Positions 25,958-36,164 of a stretch of 64,000 nt of DNA are shown here, piece after piece. The first letter of the stretch is position 1. Every line of letters starts with the position of its first letter. Made by a program: the position numbers and the translations under genes. Location: contig NZ_RFSK01000009.1 in NCBI RefSeq assembly GCF_009923995.1, forward strand, positions 86,361 through 150,360, read 5' to 3'. The notes under the pieces were generated by a model, which was given only the letters and a program-made list of their open reading frames with translations, did not search any database and had not been told where the DNA came from. Source of the DNA: Janthinobacterium sp. Lineage in GTDB: Bacteria > Pseudomonadota > Gammaproteobacteria > Burkholderiales > Burkholderiaceae_D.

Positions 25958-27169
25958 ATGCTTCGTCTGACCTCTGTTTGCGTGTTTCTTTTCTCGGCAT
26001 TGGCGCTCGCTGTCAACAGTGGATATTCACTAGGTGCCGTGCTCCTGTTGCTATCCAGCACCGCCCTACTTTGGCAGCGTCCTCGCCTGGACCTGCAACG
26101 GCGCGACTATCTGATTCTCGGTACCCTGCTGTTCTACTTCCTGATCTTTACCGTCAACATGCTGTATCACGGAGATCCCACGCGTGAGCTCGATATGCCC
26201 CTGCGCGCGCTTCTGGCGATCCCCGTCATGCTGCTGCTGCTGGCGTATCCACCGCATCCCGCAGCCTGGTGGGGCGGTGTGGCATGTGGCGCGATTGCCG
26301 GCGCTGGCGTAGCAATCTGGCAAATGATCGCCCTGGGGGAGATGCGCCCCTACGCAGCGACAAGCAATGCCATCCATTATGGCAACGCCAGCATGCTGCT
26401 GGGTTTGCTGTCTGTCAGCGGCCTCGGATGGGCTCAGGAACAACGGCATGCTACAGGCTGGAGCTTGCTGCTCGTCCTGGGGTGCCTGGCAGGCATCTTT
26501 GGCTCGATCGCAAGCGGCAGCCGTGGCGGCTGGATAGCAATCCCTGTATTTACCTGCATCTTCGTCGCTCACCATGCCAGGCAACGCGGCAAGCGTTACT
26601 TGCAAGTGGCGCTGGCAGTGGTAGTCGTCCTGGTCGGCATCGCATTCGCCGCTCCGCAATCGCTGGTGCGCGAACGCACTCTCACGGCGCTCACCGAAGT
26701 ACGGAAATTCGAAAATACGGGCAATGTCGATACCTCAATCGGGCAACGCATCGAAATGTGGCGCACCGCCCTGTCCATGTCGGACGAACATGTCTTTCTC
26801 GGCATCGGCCGCAATGGTTATCTGGCGCAAAAAGAAGATCTGGTCGCGGCAGGCCGAATGAGCACTACCGTACGCGACTATACAAATGCCCACAACGACT
26901 ACTTGGATGCCCTGGTCAAGCGGGGCAGCATAGGCCTGCTGGCCTTGCTGGCGTTTTTACTGGTACCGTTGTACATGTTTGCCGGCGCCTTACGCCAGGG
27001 CACGCTGGCAATGCAGCATTTCAGTCTCGCCGGGGTGGCACTTTGCACCTGCTATCTGATATTCGGATTAACCACTACGTCGCTGACCTTAAATATCGGC
27101 ATCATCATGCTGGTTTTCCCGATGGTCATCCTGTGGGCCTTGCTGCGCCATCAAGAACGCACCAGCTGA
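25958..27169 (+). CDS. O-antigen ligase family (WaaL/RfaL-like) membrane protein
   Basis: Polytopic inner-membrane protein of 403 residues with about eleven helices. Wzy_C-type ligases transfer undecaprenyl-linked glycan to lipid A-core on the periplasmic side. The large periplasmic loop includes SIGQRIEMWRTALSMSDEHVFLGIGRNGY and NAHNDYLDALVKRGSIGL, with the conserved Arg and the H-N-x-Y-L motif. The ATG at 25958 follows AAGGA at good spacing. The frame stays open to a GTG at 25742, but that extension covers the terminator hairpin. A hydrophobic stretch encoded at about 25850-25900 leaves a longer start possible. Followed by msbA. Confidence 0.85.
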   Translation: MLRLTSVCVFLFSALALAVNSGYSLGAVLLLLSSTALLWQRPRLDLQRRDYLILGTLLFYFLIFTVNMLYHGDPTRELDMPLRALLAIPVMLLLLAYPPHPAAWWGGVACGAIAGAGVAIWQMIALGEMRPYAATSNAIHYGNASMLLGLLSVSGLGWAQEQRHATGWSLLLVLGCLAGIFGSIASGSRGGWIAIPVFTCIFVAHHARQRGKRYLQVALAVVVVLVGIAFAAPQSLVRERTLTALTEVRKFENTGNVDTSIGQRIEMWRTALSMSDEHVFLGIGRNGYLAQKEDLVAAGRMSTTVRDYTNAHNDYLDALVKRGSIGLLALLAFLLVPLYMFAGALRQGTLAMQHFSLAGVALCTCYLIFGLTTTSLTLNIGIIMLVFPMVILWALLRHQERTS

Positions 27170-27219
27170 ATTCGCTTCCCACCTGACCGTTTTTGCCTTG
27201 CCTGCCAGGAATCATACTG

Positions 27220-28953
<1,734 letters not shown>

Positions 28954-28988
28954 TACCATCGAATGAATACCTGAAATCGTACTGATAC

Positions 28989-30089
28989 ATGACGCCTTTG
29001 ATTCCCCCCGAACTTCTGCAAAAGTCGGAAAAAATTCTGTTCATCGCCCATCTGGCGCTGGGAGACTTCACCTATCTGCAAAACGGCTTTCGCGCCTTTG
29101 CCGCAGCCTATCCCCATGTCCAGATGCACTTGTGGGTCGATGAGGTACGGCGCACGTCCGATGCCACGCAGTGGGAAGGCTTGCGTAACTATTCGCTGTA
29201 CGATTGGGTCGAGCAGTCGGGCCTGTTCGCCAAGGTGTACCGCAAGACCTACAGTCCGGCACTGTACGAAGAGTCGCTGCGCGAAGCCAAGGCGGAACAC
29301 TATCCGATCGTCGTGTCGCTGGCCCACGTGCGGCCGCAGCAGTATGCGGACCTGGCCCGTGCCATCACCCCCAAAGGGCTGGTGATCGGCACGCGCAAAC
29401 CGTTCAGCCCGCTGCGCCCCTGGCATTCCCTTGCCTACCGCAAGATCGACGCCGTGCTGGCGTCATATGCGGGACAGGATGCGGGCGAACATCACATCAG
29501 CAGCGTCTATGCGGACTGGTTCCACCAATTGACGGGACTCGATATTCCGGTCGCCGAGCGCTACCCCTTCGTGCACATTCCCGAGCAGGCCTTGCAGCAG
29601 GCGCAGGAGCAATTGGCCGCCTGGAACTTTACGCCGCGCCAGGGTCCCCTCGTCCTGTTGAACCCGTTCGCCAAGTCGCACAAGCGCGGCTGGCCGCTCG
29701 AGCGCATTGCCGAACTGATCGCGCGCATGCAAAAAATGCCGAAATGGGAAAATGCCTGTTTCCTGATCAATGCCATGCCGCAGGAGCTGGCCAAGGTCAA
29801 TTCCATGGTGCAGGCCCACAAATTGCCGCGTACGCAAGCCTTCAGTGCCGTCGACAACTTTTTCCAGCTGCCAGCCATGCTGGCGCAATGCGACCTGGTC
29901 ATTTCGGTGGAAACGTCGATCATGCACCTGGCGAATGCCGTGCATGTGCCCGTGGTGGCGCTGATGCGCAAGAAGAACCCGGAATGGGCGCCCTTCGACA
30001 GCGACAACAGCACCGTCATCACGGTGGCGCGGCGCAGCGACTGGGTCAAGGCTATTTCAGTCGAGCAAGTATTGAAGGCGATCGCCTAG
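28989..30089 (+). CDS. Glycosyltransferase family 9 (heptosyltransferase-like)
   Basis: A 366-residue cytoplasmic GT-B enzyme of family 9. The N-terminal Rossmann half begins KILFIAHLALGDFTYLQ, where the GD motif corresponds to the acceptor-site loop of WaaC/WaaF. The C-terminal half has LLNPFAKSHKRGWP and the donor-site DLVISVETSIMHLANAVHVPVV, equivalent to the D-T-G/S-x-x-H-x-A-x-A pattern. Family members add heptose or related sugars to the LPS core. It follows msbA by 35 bases, consistent with LPS core assembly. Exact donor and acceptor unknown. Confidence 0.85.
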   Translation: MTPLIPPELLQKSEKILFIAHLALGDFTYLQNGFRAFAAAYPHVQMHLWVDEVRRTSDATQWEGLRNYSLYDWVEQSGLFAKVYRKTYSPALYEESLREAKAEHYPIVVSLAHVRPQQYADLARAITPKGLVIGTRKPFSPLRPWHSLAYRKIDAVLASYAGQDAGEHHISSVYADWFHQLTGLDIPVAERYPFVHIPEQALQQAQEQLAAWNFTPRQGPLVLLNPFAKSHKRGWPLERIAELIARMQKMPKWENACFLINAMPQELAKVNSMVQAHKLPRTQAFSAVDNFFQLPAMLAQCDLVISVETSIMHLANAVHVPVVALMRKKNPEWAPFDSDNSTVITVARRSDWVKAISVEQVLKAIA

Positions 30090-30104
30090 CCGGCGCGGCA
30101 CTGC

Positions 30105-30713
30105 TTACGTGCCGCCCAGCATGCTGATGCGCACCAGGTCGGCCACGTTGTCGACGCCCAGCTTGTCCATCAGCCGGGCCTTGTGCACCTCCACCGTACG
30201 CACGGAAATCCCCAGCGCCGGCGCGATATCGCGGTTGTGCTGCCCCGTCACCACCAGCTGCATCACCTCCCGCTCGCGCGGCGTCAGGGCACGCAGCAGG
30301 GCCTGCCCCTCCACCTGGCGCATCAGCTGACCGCGGGCATGCGCCTCGCGCGAGAATGCTTCATCGATGGCCGCCAGCAGCTTGTCATGGTCAAACGGCT
30401 TTTCCAGGAAATCGCTGGCCTGCGCCTTGAACGCCTGGCGCGCCAGCGCCACGTCGCCGTGGCCCGTGATGATGATGACTGGCAACAAACAGCCCAGCTC
30501 CTGCAGGCGCGCTTGCAGGCTCAAGCCATCCATGCCCGACATGCGGATATCGATCAGCAGGCAGCCGGCCCACTCGCGGCGCCAGCCATGCAGGAAATCC
30601 TCGCCGCAGGCAAACAGGGCCGTACGGTAGCCGCGCACGCCCAGCAGCAAGCCCAGCGCATCGCGCACGGCGGGGTCGTCGTCGACGATAAACACGGTCA
30701 GATTACTTGTCAC
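30105..30713 (-). CDS. FixJ/LuxR-type response regulator
   Basis: A 202-residue regulator. The receiver domain has acidic pocket DDD at 11-13, phospho-acceptor Asp55 in LLIDIRMSG, and Lys105 in FLEKPF. The DNA-binding part is LuxR/NarL-type (LTPREREVMQLVVTGQHNRDIA; ISVRTVEVHKARLMDKLGV). The start is the GTG at 30713, with AGGAG seven bases upstream, overlapping the end of the kinase gene. FixJ, DctR and TtrR share this build. Partner of the MASE1 kinase encoded just upstream. Confidence 0.92.
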   Translation of the reverse strand: MTSNLTVFIVDDDPAVRDALGLLLGVRGYRTALFACGEDFLHGWRREWAGCLLIDIRMSGMDGLSLQARLQELGCLLPVIIITGHGDVALARQAFKAQASDFLEKPFDHDKLLAAIDEAFSREAHARGQLMRQVEGQALLRALTPREREVMQLVVTGQHNRDIAPALGISVRTVEVHKARLMDKLGVDNVADLVRISMLGGT

Positions 30714-32325
30714 CAGATTCTCCTGTTGCGGCCGCACTGGCGCGCGCCAGGGGCAGGACAAAACGAAAAATGCCATGCTGGCCCACTTCGGCCCACAGCT
30801 GGCCGCCATGCGCTTCGACAATGGCACGGCTGAGCACCAACCCCAGCCCCAGGCCACTGGCCTTGGAAGACACGAAGGGCTCGAACAGGCGCGCCGCCAG
30901 GCTATTCGAGATTCCGGGGCCGCTGTCTTCCACGGACAGCCGCAGCCGCCCCCCTTCCAGCTGCTCGGCCGACACCGTGATGCGGCGCTGGCCGCGCGGC
31001 TGGCCCAGCACCGCATCCTGGGCATTGGCCAGCAGGTTACGCAACACCAATTCGATCTGCAGGCGGTCGGCGTTGACGGCCAGGGGCGATGGCGGCGCCA
31101 GCACCAGCTCGATGCCATGTTCATGGAACAGCGGCGTAAACTGACGCGCCATGCCGTCGATCAAGGCGCCCGCCTCCACCGCCTCGAGCTGCATCGCGCC
31201 CGTGCGGAAGAAATCGCGCAGGCGGCGCACCACTTCGGCGGCACGCCCCGATTCGACGATCATATGGCCGACGGCGCTTTGCAGCAAGGCCCCGCTCTCG
31301 CCCCGCTCCAGCAGGTATTCGCACGCCTTGCCATAGGTCGACAGGGCCGTCAGCGGCTGGTTCAGCTCATGCGCCAGGGCGGCGGCCATCTCGCCGGCCG
31401 CCGCCAGGCGCATCGTATGCTTGAGCTCATCGGCCACCTGGCGCATTTCATCGACGACGATGCCGATAAAAAAACCCACCAGCGCCAGCACGGCATCGAG
31501 CAGCTGCAACTCATAAAACTGGATATTCACCGCATGCGACCATTTCACCAGGGTAATGATACACAGCTGCAGCACAAATACGGCCACCACGGCGCCATAC
31601 AAGCCCTGGCGCGACGCGGCCCAGATCACGGGGAGAAACAGGAAGTAGAAATGCTTGTACTCGGAGCGCACGATGGAGCCGAACACGCTCCACAGCACGA
31701 AGCTGGCCAGGGCCAGATACGCCAGGGTTTCCCAGCGCCAGACGGCCGAGCGCAGGCGCTCGCGCCCCCGCTCGCTGACCAGCACCCAGATCAGCGGCAT
31801 CGACACGACGATGCCGACCGTGTCGCCTATGCCAAAACGCAACGCTGCCGTGGCCCATTCGCCGGCCGGGATGCGCCCCGTCAGCGACAGCAGCGAAATA
31901 TAGCCCAGCGCATTGAACATCGTGCCCAGCAGCACGATGGCGAGCCAGCTGCTCAGGCGGCGCCGGTTGTCGAAGATGTCGCTGCTGGTGAATCCGCGGC
32001 GCAGGGCCGCGCCGATGCCGCCATAGCCCAGCACCAGCCACGCCGAACACAGCAAGGTCAGCGGCAGGCCCGCCGGCATGCCGCGCACGAACACTTCGCC
32101 GGCCAGCAGGGCAATAAACCACGGCAAGGCGGCCTTGCGGCCGTGAATCAGCCAGAAGACCAGGCCCAGCGAAGGGTCCGGATTCCACGGCGTGATGTTC
32201 AGCCCGTACATCGGATCGATGTACGTGGCCCAGTCGAACAGGAGGTACAGGCCGACGAAGGCGGGATACTGCAGGTAGGAAGAGAGGGATGGTCGCATGT
32301 ACGGTGTTTTCTGACTGTTCCGCAT
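30703..32325 (-). CDS. MASE1 membrane sensor histidine kinase
   Basis: A 540-residue sensor kinase. Residues 15-290 hold eight to ten hydrophobic helices of the MASE1 type. A HisKA domain follows with phospho-acceptor His319 in ALAHELNQPLTALSTYG, the form seen in FixL/DctB-like kinases. The ATP-binding domain has N-box LRNLLANAQDAV and G-boxes DSGPGI and GLGLGLVLSRAIVEAHGG. No PAS domain is evident, so sensing must be in the membrane. The start is uncertain between ATG 32325 and ATG 32298. Its end overlaps the FixJ-type gene by 11 bases. Confidence 0.92.
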   Translation of the reverse strand: MRNSQKTPYMRPSLSSYLQYPAFVGLYLLFDWATYIDPMYGLNITPWNPDPSLGLVFWLIHGRKAALPWFIALLAGEVFVRGMPAGLPLTLLCSAWLVLGYGGIGAALRRGFTSSDIFDNRRRLSSWLAIVLLGTMFNALGYISLLSLTGRIPAGEWATAALRFGIGDTVGIVVSMPLIWVLVSERGRERLRSAVWRWETLAYLALASFVLWSVFGSIVRSEYKHFYFLFLPVIWAASRQGLYGAVVAVFVLQLCIITLVKWSHAVNIQFYELQLLDAVLALVGFFIGIVVDEMRQVADELKHTMRLAAAGEMAAALAHELNQPLTALSTYGKACEYLLERGESGALLQSAVGHMIVESGRAAEVVRRLRDFFRTGAMQLEAVEAGALIDGMARQFTPLFHEHGIELVLAPPSPLAVNADRLQIELVLRNLLANAQDAVLGQPRGQRRITVSAEQLEGGRLRLSVEDSGPGISNSLAARLFEPFVSSKASGLGLGLVLSRAIVEAHGGQLWAEVGQHGIFRFVLPLARASAAATGESGDK

Positions 32326-32416
32326 TATGCATCGCAGGCGCGCGCCACGCCATGACGTATTGCGCTATATGCACACATGATGCTCTTCATGCAACACCCA
32401 TATCCCCCTGTCGAGG

Positions 32417-33805
32417 CTAGCCGACTGGTGCCAGCGGCAGCCGCACTTCCACCAGCAAGCCCACGCCGCCGTTACCTCGATGTAACTTAATCGAGCCGCC
32501 ATGCTGGCGTACCACCGAGGCGACGATGGACAGGCCCAGGCCGCTGCCCGGCTGCCCCTGCTGCGGGGCGCGGAAGAAACGGTCGAAGACGCGCTCGTAC
32601 AGGGCCGGCGCGATCCCCGGCCCCTGATCCGCCACGTGCAGCACCGCCTGGCCCCGTTCCGCATGCAGCGACACCGTCACGCTGCTGCCGCGCGGGCTGT
32701 ACTTGATGGCGTTTTCCACCAGGTTGTCGATCAGCGAAACGAGGCTCTCGCGCTGGCCCGGCACGCACAGCGACACGCTGGCCTGCAATTCCAGTTCGAT
32801 ATCGCCGCCCTGCGCCAGCCCGGACAGGGCAGCCAGCCGGTCCTGCAGCAAGACGTCCAGTACCTGCGGCTGGCGCTCGCCCGCCTCCGCCTGCACCTCG
32901 TTGCGCGTCAGCTGCAGCAGCTGCCCCACCAGGCGCGCGGCGCGATTGCCACTGTTCAAGATGCCATCCAGCAACTCCTGCTGGCGCGGATCGTGCGTCT
33001 GGCCCTGCAAGGCTTCGACATTTACGCGCATGGCCGCCAGCGGCGTGCGCAATTCATGCGTGGCATCGGCGATGAAACTGCGTTCGCGCGCCGCGCTGGC
33101 ATCGACGCGCTGCAACAGCGCATTGATGTTGTCGACCAGCGCCGCCAGCTCGCCGTGCGGCGGCTTGAACGCCAGCGGGCGCAGATCCTGCGGTCCCCGC
33201 GACGCCACTTCCTGCGCCACCTTGCGCCACGGCCGCATGGCCAGGCGGATCGACAGCCAGGCGGGCAACAGCAGGAACGGCAGGCTGATCAGCAGTGGCA
33301 GCAGGTAATAGCCGCGTGAATTGATCGTAATAAAGAATTGCCAGGCCCCGCCCACCTCCAGCACCGTCACGCGCGTGCTTCCTTCGGCCAGGCTGCGGCT
33401 GCGCCAGGCCTGGCCTTTGATGTAGATCACTTCCATCTGCTCGGGACCGGCGCTGCGGATGCCGCTGGGCGCATCGGGCGACTTGTAGACCAGCTTGCCA
33501 TCGCGCCAGACCAGGATGCGCGGCGCCAGTTCCGGCACCTGTCCCGTTTCAAATTCCTCGCGCAGGGCTTCATCGATGGCGCGCAGGCTTTGCGCCTGGC
33601 GCTGCGGCTGCTCAGCCAGGTTGTCAGTCACGCTGATAATGGCGTGCAGGACGCCGCGGCTCACTGTGCTCGCTTCGCCCGTGCCCTCGAACAGCACATA
33701 CGCCACGGCCAGGCTCCACAATACGCTCAGCATCAGCATCTGCGCCATCATCAGGCGGCGCACCAGCGTGGGCCGGCGCAGCATGGCCCAGAAACGCCCC
33801 ATCAT
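32417..33805 (-). CDS. QseC/PmrB-like sensor histidine kinase
   Basis: A 462-residue kinase with two membrane helices (about 17-38 and 167-188) flanking a periplasmic domain of 125-130 residues. This is followed by a HAMP-like linker, HisKA with His250 in FIADATHELRTPLAAM, and an ATPase domain (N-box LVENAIKYSPRGS, G-boxes DQGPGI and GSGLGLSIV). The layout is that of QseC/PmrB/TctE kinases. Its ATG overlaps the TGA of the response-regulator gene (ATGA), so they are co-translated. The divergent mipA-like gene is a likely target of the pair. Confidence 0.92.
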   Translation of the reverse strand: MMGRFWAMLRRPTLVRRLMMAQMLMLSVLWSLAVAYVLFEGTGEASTVSRGVLHAIISVTDNLAEQPQRQAQSLRAIDEALREEFETGQVPELAPRILVWRDGKLVYKSPDAPSGIRSAGPEQMEVIYIKGQAWRSRSLAEGSTRVTVLEVGGAWQFFITINSRGYYLLPLLISLPFLLLPAWLSIRLAMRPWRKVAQEVASRGPQDLRPLAFKPPHGELAALVDNINALLQRVDASAARERSFIADATHELRTPLAAMRVNVEALQGQTHDPRQQELLDGILNSGNRAARLVGQLLQLTRNEVQAEAGERQPQVLDVLLQDRLAALSGLAQGGDIELELQASVSLCVPGQRESLVSLIDNLVENAIKYSPRGSSVTVSLHAERGQAVLHVADQGPGIAPALYERVFDRFFRAPQQGQPGSGLGLSIVASVVRQHGGSIKLHRGNGGVGLLVEVRLPLAPVG

Positions 33806-34488
33806 GCGCCAGGTCCCGGCTGGGCAGACGCCTCGCCCTGCTGGTCGATCACGTAGCCGACGCCGCGCACGGTGCGGATATAGCCTTCGCCTATCTTGCG
33901 GCGCAAATTGCCCATGTGTACGTCCAAGGTATTGCTGGCATTGGCCAGGCCGCCAGGCAGGATATGCTCTTCCAGCACGCGGCGCGTGATGACCCGGTTG
34001 GCGCGCATCAGCAGGGTTTTCAGCAAGGCATATTCGCTGGCCGTCAGTTCCACGGGCCGGCCGTGCACGCTGACCCGGCGCGTAGGCACCTGCAGCAGCA
34101 GGCCGCGCAGCTCGATGGTGTCGCCATCGAAGCCGTAGCTGCGGCGCGCCAGGGCACGCACGCGCGAGAGCAGCTCGGCCAGCACGAACGGTTTCACCAG
34201 ATAGTCATCGGCGCCGCCATCGAGGCCCCGCAGGCGCTGTTCCAGCGTATCGCGGGCGCTGAGGATGAGCACGGGCAGGCGCGCCGCGCGCAAGCGGGCC
34301 AGCAGGTCGAGGCCGTCGCCATCGGGCAGGCCCAGGTCCAGCAGCACCAGCTCGCAACTGTCGTGCTCGATGCTGCGCGCCGCATCTTCCAGGCTGCGCA
34401 CCCAGACCACCTGCATGCCCTGGTCGCGCAGGGCGATGCGCACGCCATTGCCCAGGTCCATATCGTCTTCTATCAGCAGTATTTTCAT
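33802..34488 (-). CDS. OmpR/QseB-family response regulator
   Basis: A 228-residue regulator. The receiver domain begins MKILLIEDDMDLGNGV, with Asp51 in LLDLGLPDGDG and Lys in YLVKPF. The winged-helix output domain has ELTASEYALLKTLLMRANRVI and the terminal IRTVRGVGYVI. The ATG at 34488 gives the canonical N-terminus; the frame remains open far upstream but has no regulator-like sequence there. It overlaps the kinase gene by four bases. A direct repeat of the PmrA/QseB type lies 48 bases upstream, suggesting autoregulation. Confidence 0.94.
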   Translation of the reverse strand: MKILLIEDDMDLGNGVRIALRDQGMQVVWVRSLEDAARSIEHDSCELVLLDLGLPDGDGLDLLARLRAARLPVLILSARDTLEQRLRGLDGGADDYLVKPFVLAELLSRVRALARRSYGFDGDTIELRGLLLQVPTRRVSVHGRPVELTASEYALLKTLLMRANRVITRRVLEEHILPGGLANASNTLDVHMGNLRRKIGEGYIRTVRGVGYVIDQQGEASAQPGPGA

Positions 34489-34535
34489 GCCTACTATTAA
34501 ACCACCGCAAGCTGAAGAATGGGTAAAGACGGCTT

Positions 34536-34552
34536 CTTCATGCAATCTTAAT
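34536..34552. promoter_or_regulatory. PmrA/QseB-like direct repeat box
   Basis: CTTCAT-GCAAT-CTTAAT: two hexamers spaced by five bases, resembling the CTTAAT-N5-CTTAAT boxes bound by PmrA/QseB-type regulators (first hexamer one base off). It is located between the divergent regulator gene and the MipA/OmpV gene, so it could serve both. Confidence 0.45.
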
Positions 34553-34644
34553 AAAAGGCTCATTTTTCCTTCATGGCACAGGCCGATACTGTCGGCAGTC
34601 AATCGAGCCACTCCGGACTCGGTTCTCCACCTGACGGAAAAGCC

Positions 34645-35466
34645 ATGCACACACCCACAACCCTGCTGACCTCGCTGGCCCTCGCCTGCGGCCTGACTCT
34701 CAACCCGCTGGCCGCCGCAGCTGCCGAACCCGCCTCGGGCAACGTTTTCACCATCGGCGGCGGCGTCGCCGCCATTTCCAGCTATTCCGGCTCCGACAAG
34801 CTGTCCGCCTCGCCGCTGATCATTGCCGACTATGCCATGGCCAACGGCCTGTTCATCAGCACCTCGCGCGGCATCGGCTACGGCGGCCAGGCCGGCCCCT
34901 TCAGCTACAGCGCGGCCCTGGGCTACCGCGGCAACCGCGAAGACCACAAGCGCAAGGGCATCAACGGCTGGGGCGGCAGCGATTTCCTGAAGGGCATGGG
35001 CGAAGTCAAGGGCAATGCCAGCGCCCTGCTGAGCGCCGGCTATGCGCCCCTGCCCGGCCTGTCGCTGAGCGTCACCAGCGACATTCCCCTGTCGAACCGC
35101 GAAAATGGCGCGAACGTGCATTTCGGCGCCAGCGGCCAGATCTACGGCCGGGCTGATGCGCGGGGCATGCAGCAGGACAGCGTGTCCATCGGCGGCCAGC
35201 TGGGCTGGGGCGAGCGCAAATACGTGCAGACCATGTATGGCGTGACGGCGCAGCAGGCGGCAAATACCTCGTTCAAGCAATACACGCCGAAGGGCGGCTT
35301 CTACGAAGCCCAGGCTACCGTGAACTGGGAACACCGCATCGACGCCAACTGGGCCGTCAACACCCTCGTCGGCGTCGAGCGCCGCATAGGCGACGCGGCC
35401 AAGAGCCCCATCGTGCAACGCAAGACGGCCCCGATCGGTGCGGTGTACGTCACTTACCGCTATTAA
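34645..35466 (+). CDS. MipA/OmpV-family outer-membrane protein
   Basis: A 273-residue protein with a signal peptide (hydrophobic LLTSLALACGLTLNPLAAAAA, cut near AAA-EP). The mature part has alternating hydrophobic and polar strands typical of a small beta-barrel and ends in an aromatic residue (VYVTYRY), the outer-membrane targeting mark. MipA/OmpV members are outer-membrane proteins tied to murein enzyme scaffolding or to transport and antimicrobial response. The ATG at 34645 is the one that yields a proper signal peptide; the open frame begins 24 codons earlier. Divergent from a QseBC-like pair, a known arrangement for this family. Confidence 0.86.
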   Translation: MHTPTTLLTSLALACGLTLNPLAAAAAEPASGNVFTIGGGVAAISSYSGSDKLSASPLIIADYAMANGLFISTSRGIGYGGQAGPFSYSAALGYRGNREDHKRKGINGWGGSDFLKGMGEVKGNASALLSAGYAPLPGLSLSVTSDIPLSNRENGANVHFGASGQIYGRADARGMQQDSVSIGGQLGWGERKYVQTMYGVTAQQAANTSFKQYTPKGGFYEAQATVNWEHRIDANWAVNTLVGVERRIGDAAKSPIVQRKTAPIGAVYVTYRY

Positions 35467-35569
35467 AGACAGGCCGGCATAAGGGAAACCCGTACGCTGT
35501 TTCGCGAATTTACACGGACAACCGGCGTAGATAAGATGGCACGGTTTCCCTCCCCTGACCAGCACGCCC

Positions 35570-36100
35570 ATGCATGCATCGCGCCCTGCCCCGCAACGCC
35601 ACCGCGCCCCAGACAGCGCCGCGGTCGCCTGCAGCCAGGATACCTTGTTGCTGTTGCTGCCCGTCAAGCACGCCAGCGACATCATCTACGGTGCCCGCTA
35701 CGCCAAACGCTTGCAGGAATGGGGCATCAAGGTGGGCGTTCGCCTGCTGCACGTGACGCCCGCACCGCTCCAGCCCGCGGACGGCGTGCCGCAGCAGAGC
35801 GCTGGCGACGGCGATACGCTGGACCCGGCAACGCAGCAGATGATGCACGAGGCAGGTCTGTACCTGAGCCGCTCGCATATTGCCTTCAGCACCCACATTT
35901 TCGCTGGCGAACTGCTCTTCACGATACTCGACACGGCTGAATTGCTGGGTTGCCATGAAATCGTCCTGCCGGCCCTCAAGCACAGCCCGTGGCAGCGCCG
36001 CTTTTCCGGCACCCTGGCGCGCAAGCTGGCGCGTGCCACGCGCTGCGCCACCGTGTTGCTGGCCGACACGGACGGCATGAGCGGGCCGCCGCCAGCCTGA
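35570..36100 (+). CDS. Universal-stress-protein-like protein
   Basis: A 176-residue cytoplasmic protein resembling the UspA fold. A first beta strand and loop TLLLLLPVKHASDIIYGARYAKRL is followed by VGVRLLHVTPAP. The last third reads ILDTAELLGCHEIVLPALKHSPWQRRFSGTLARKLARATRCATVLL, which matches the C-terminal helix-strand pattern. The ATP-binding G-x2-G-x9-G(S/T) signature is only partly kept (SPWQRRFSGTLA), so nucleotide binding is doubtful. The N-terminal 25 residues are Pro/Arg-rich, and the true start could be later. Confidence 0.6.
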   Translation: MHASRPAPQRHRAPDSAAVACSQDTLLLLLPVKHASDIIYGARYAKRLQEWGIKVGVRLLHVTPAPLQPADGVPQQSAGDGDTLDPATQQMMHEAGLYLSRSHIAFSTHIFAGELLFTILDTAELLGCHEIVLPALKHSPWQRRFSGTLARKLARATRCATVLLADTDGMSGPPPA

Positions 36101-36164
36101 GCCATTACCGCCTGCATCCGATGCCGGCCCTCCCCTCATCCTCACTCACCTTGGAAAGTGCCTG

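Noticed and set aside
34489..35685. Upstream extension of the QseB-like regulator frame
   Set aside because: It overlaps the MipA/OmpV gene antisense; the canonical regulator N-terminus starts at 34488.
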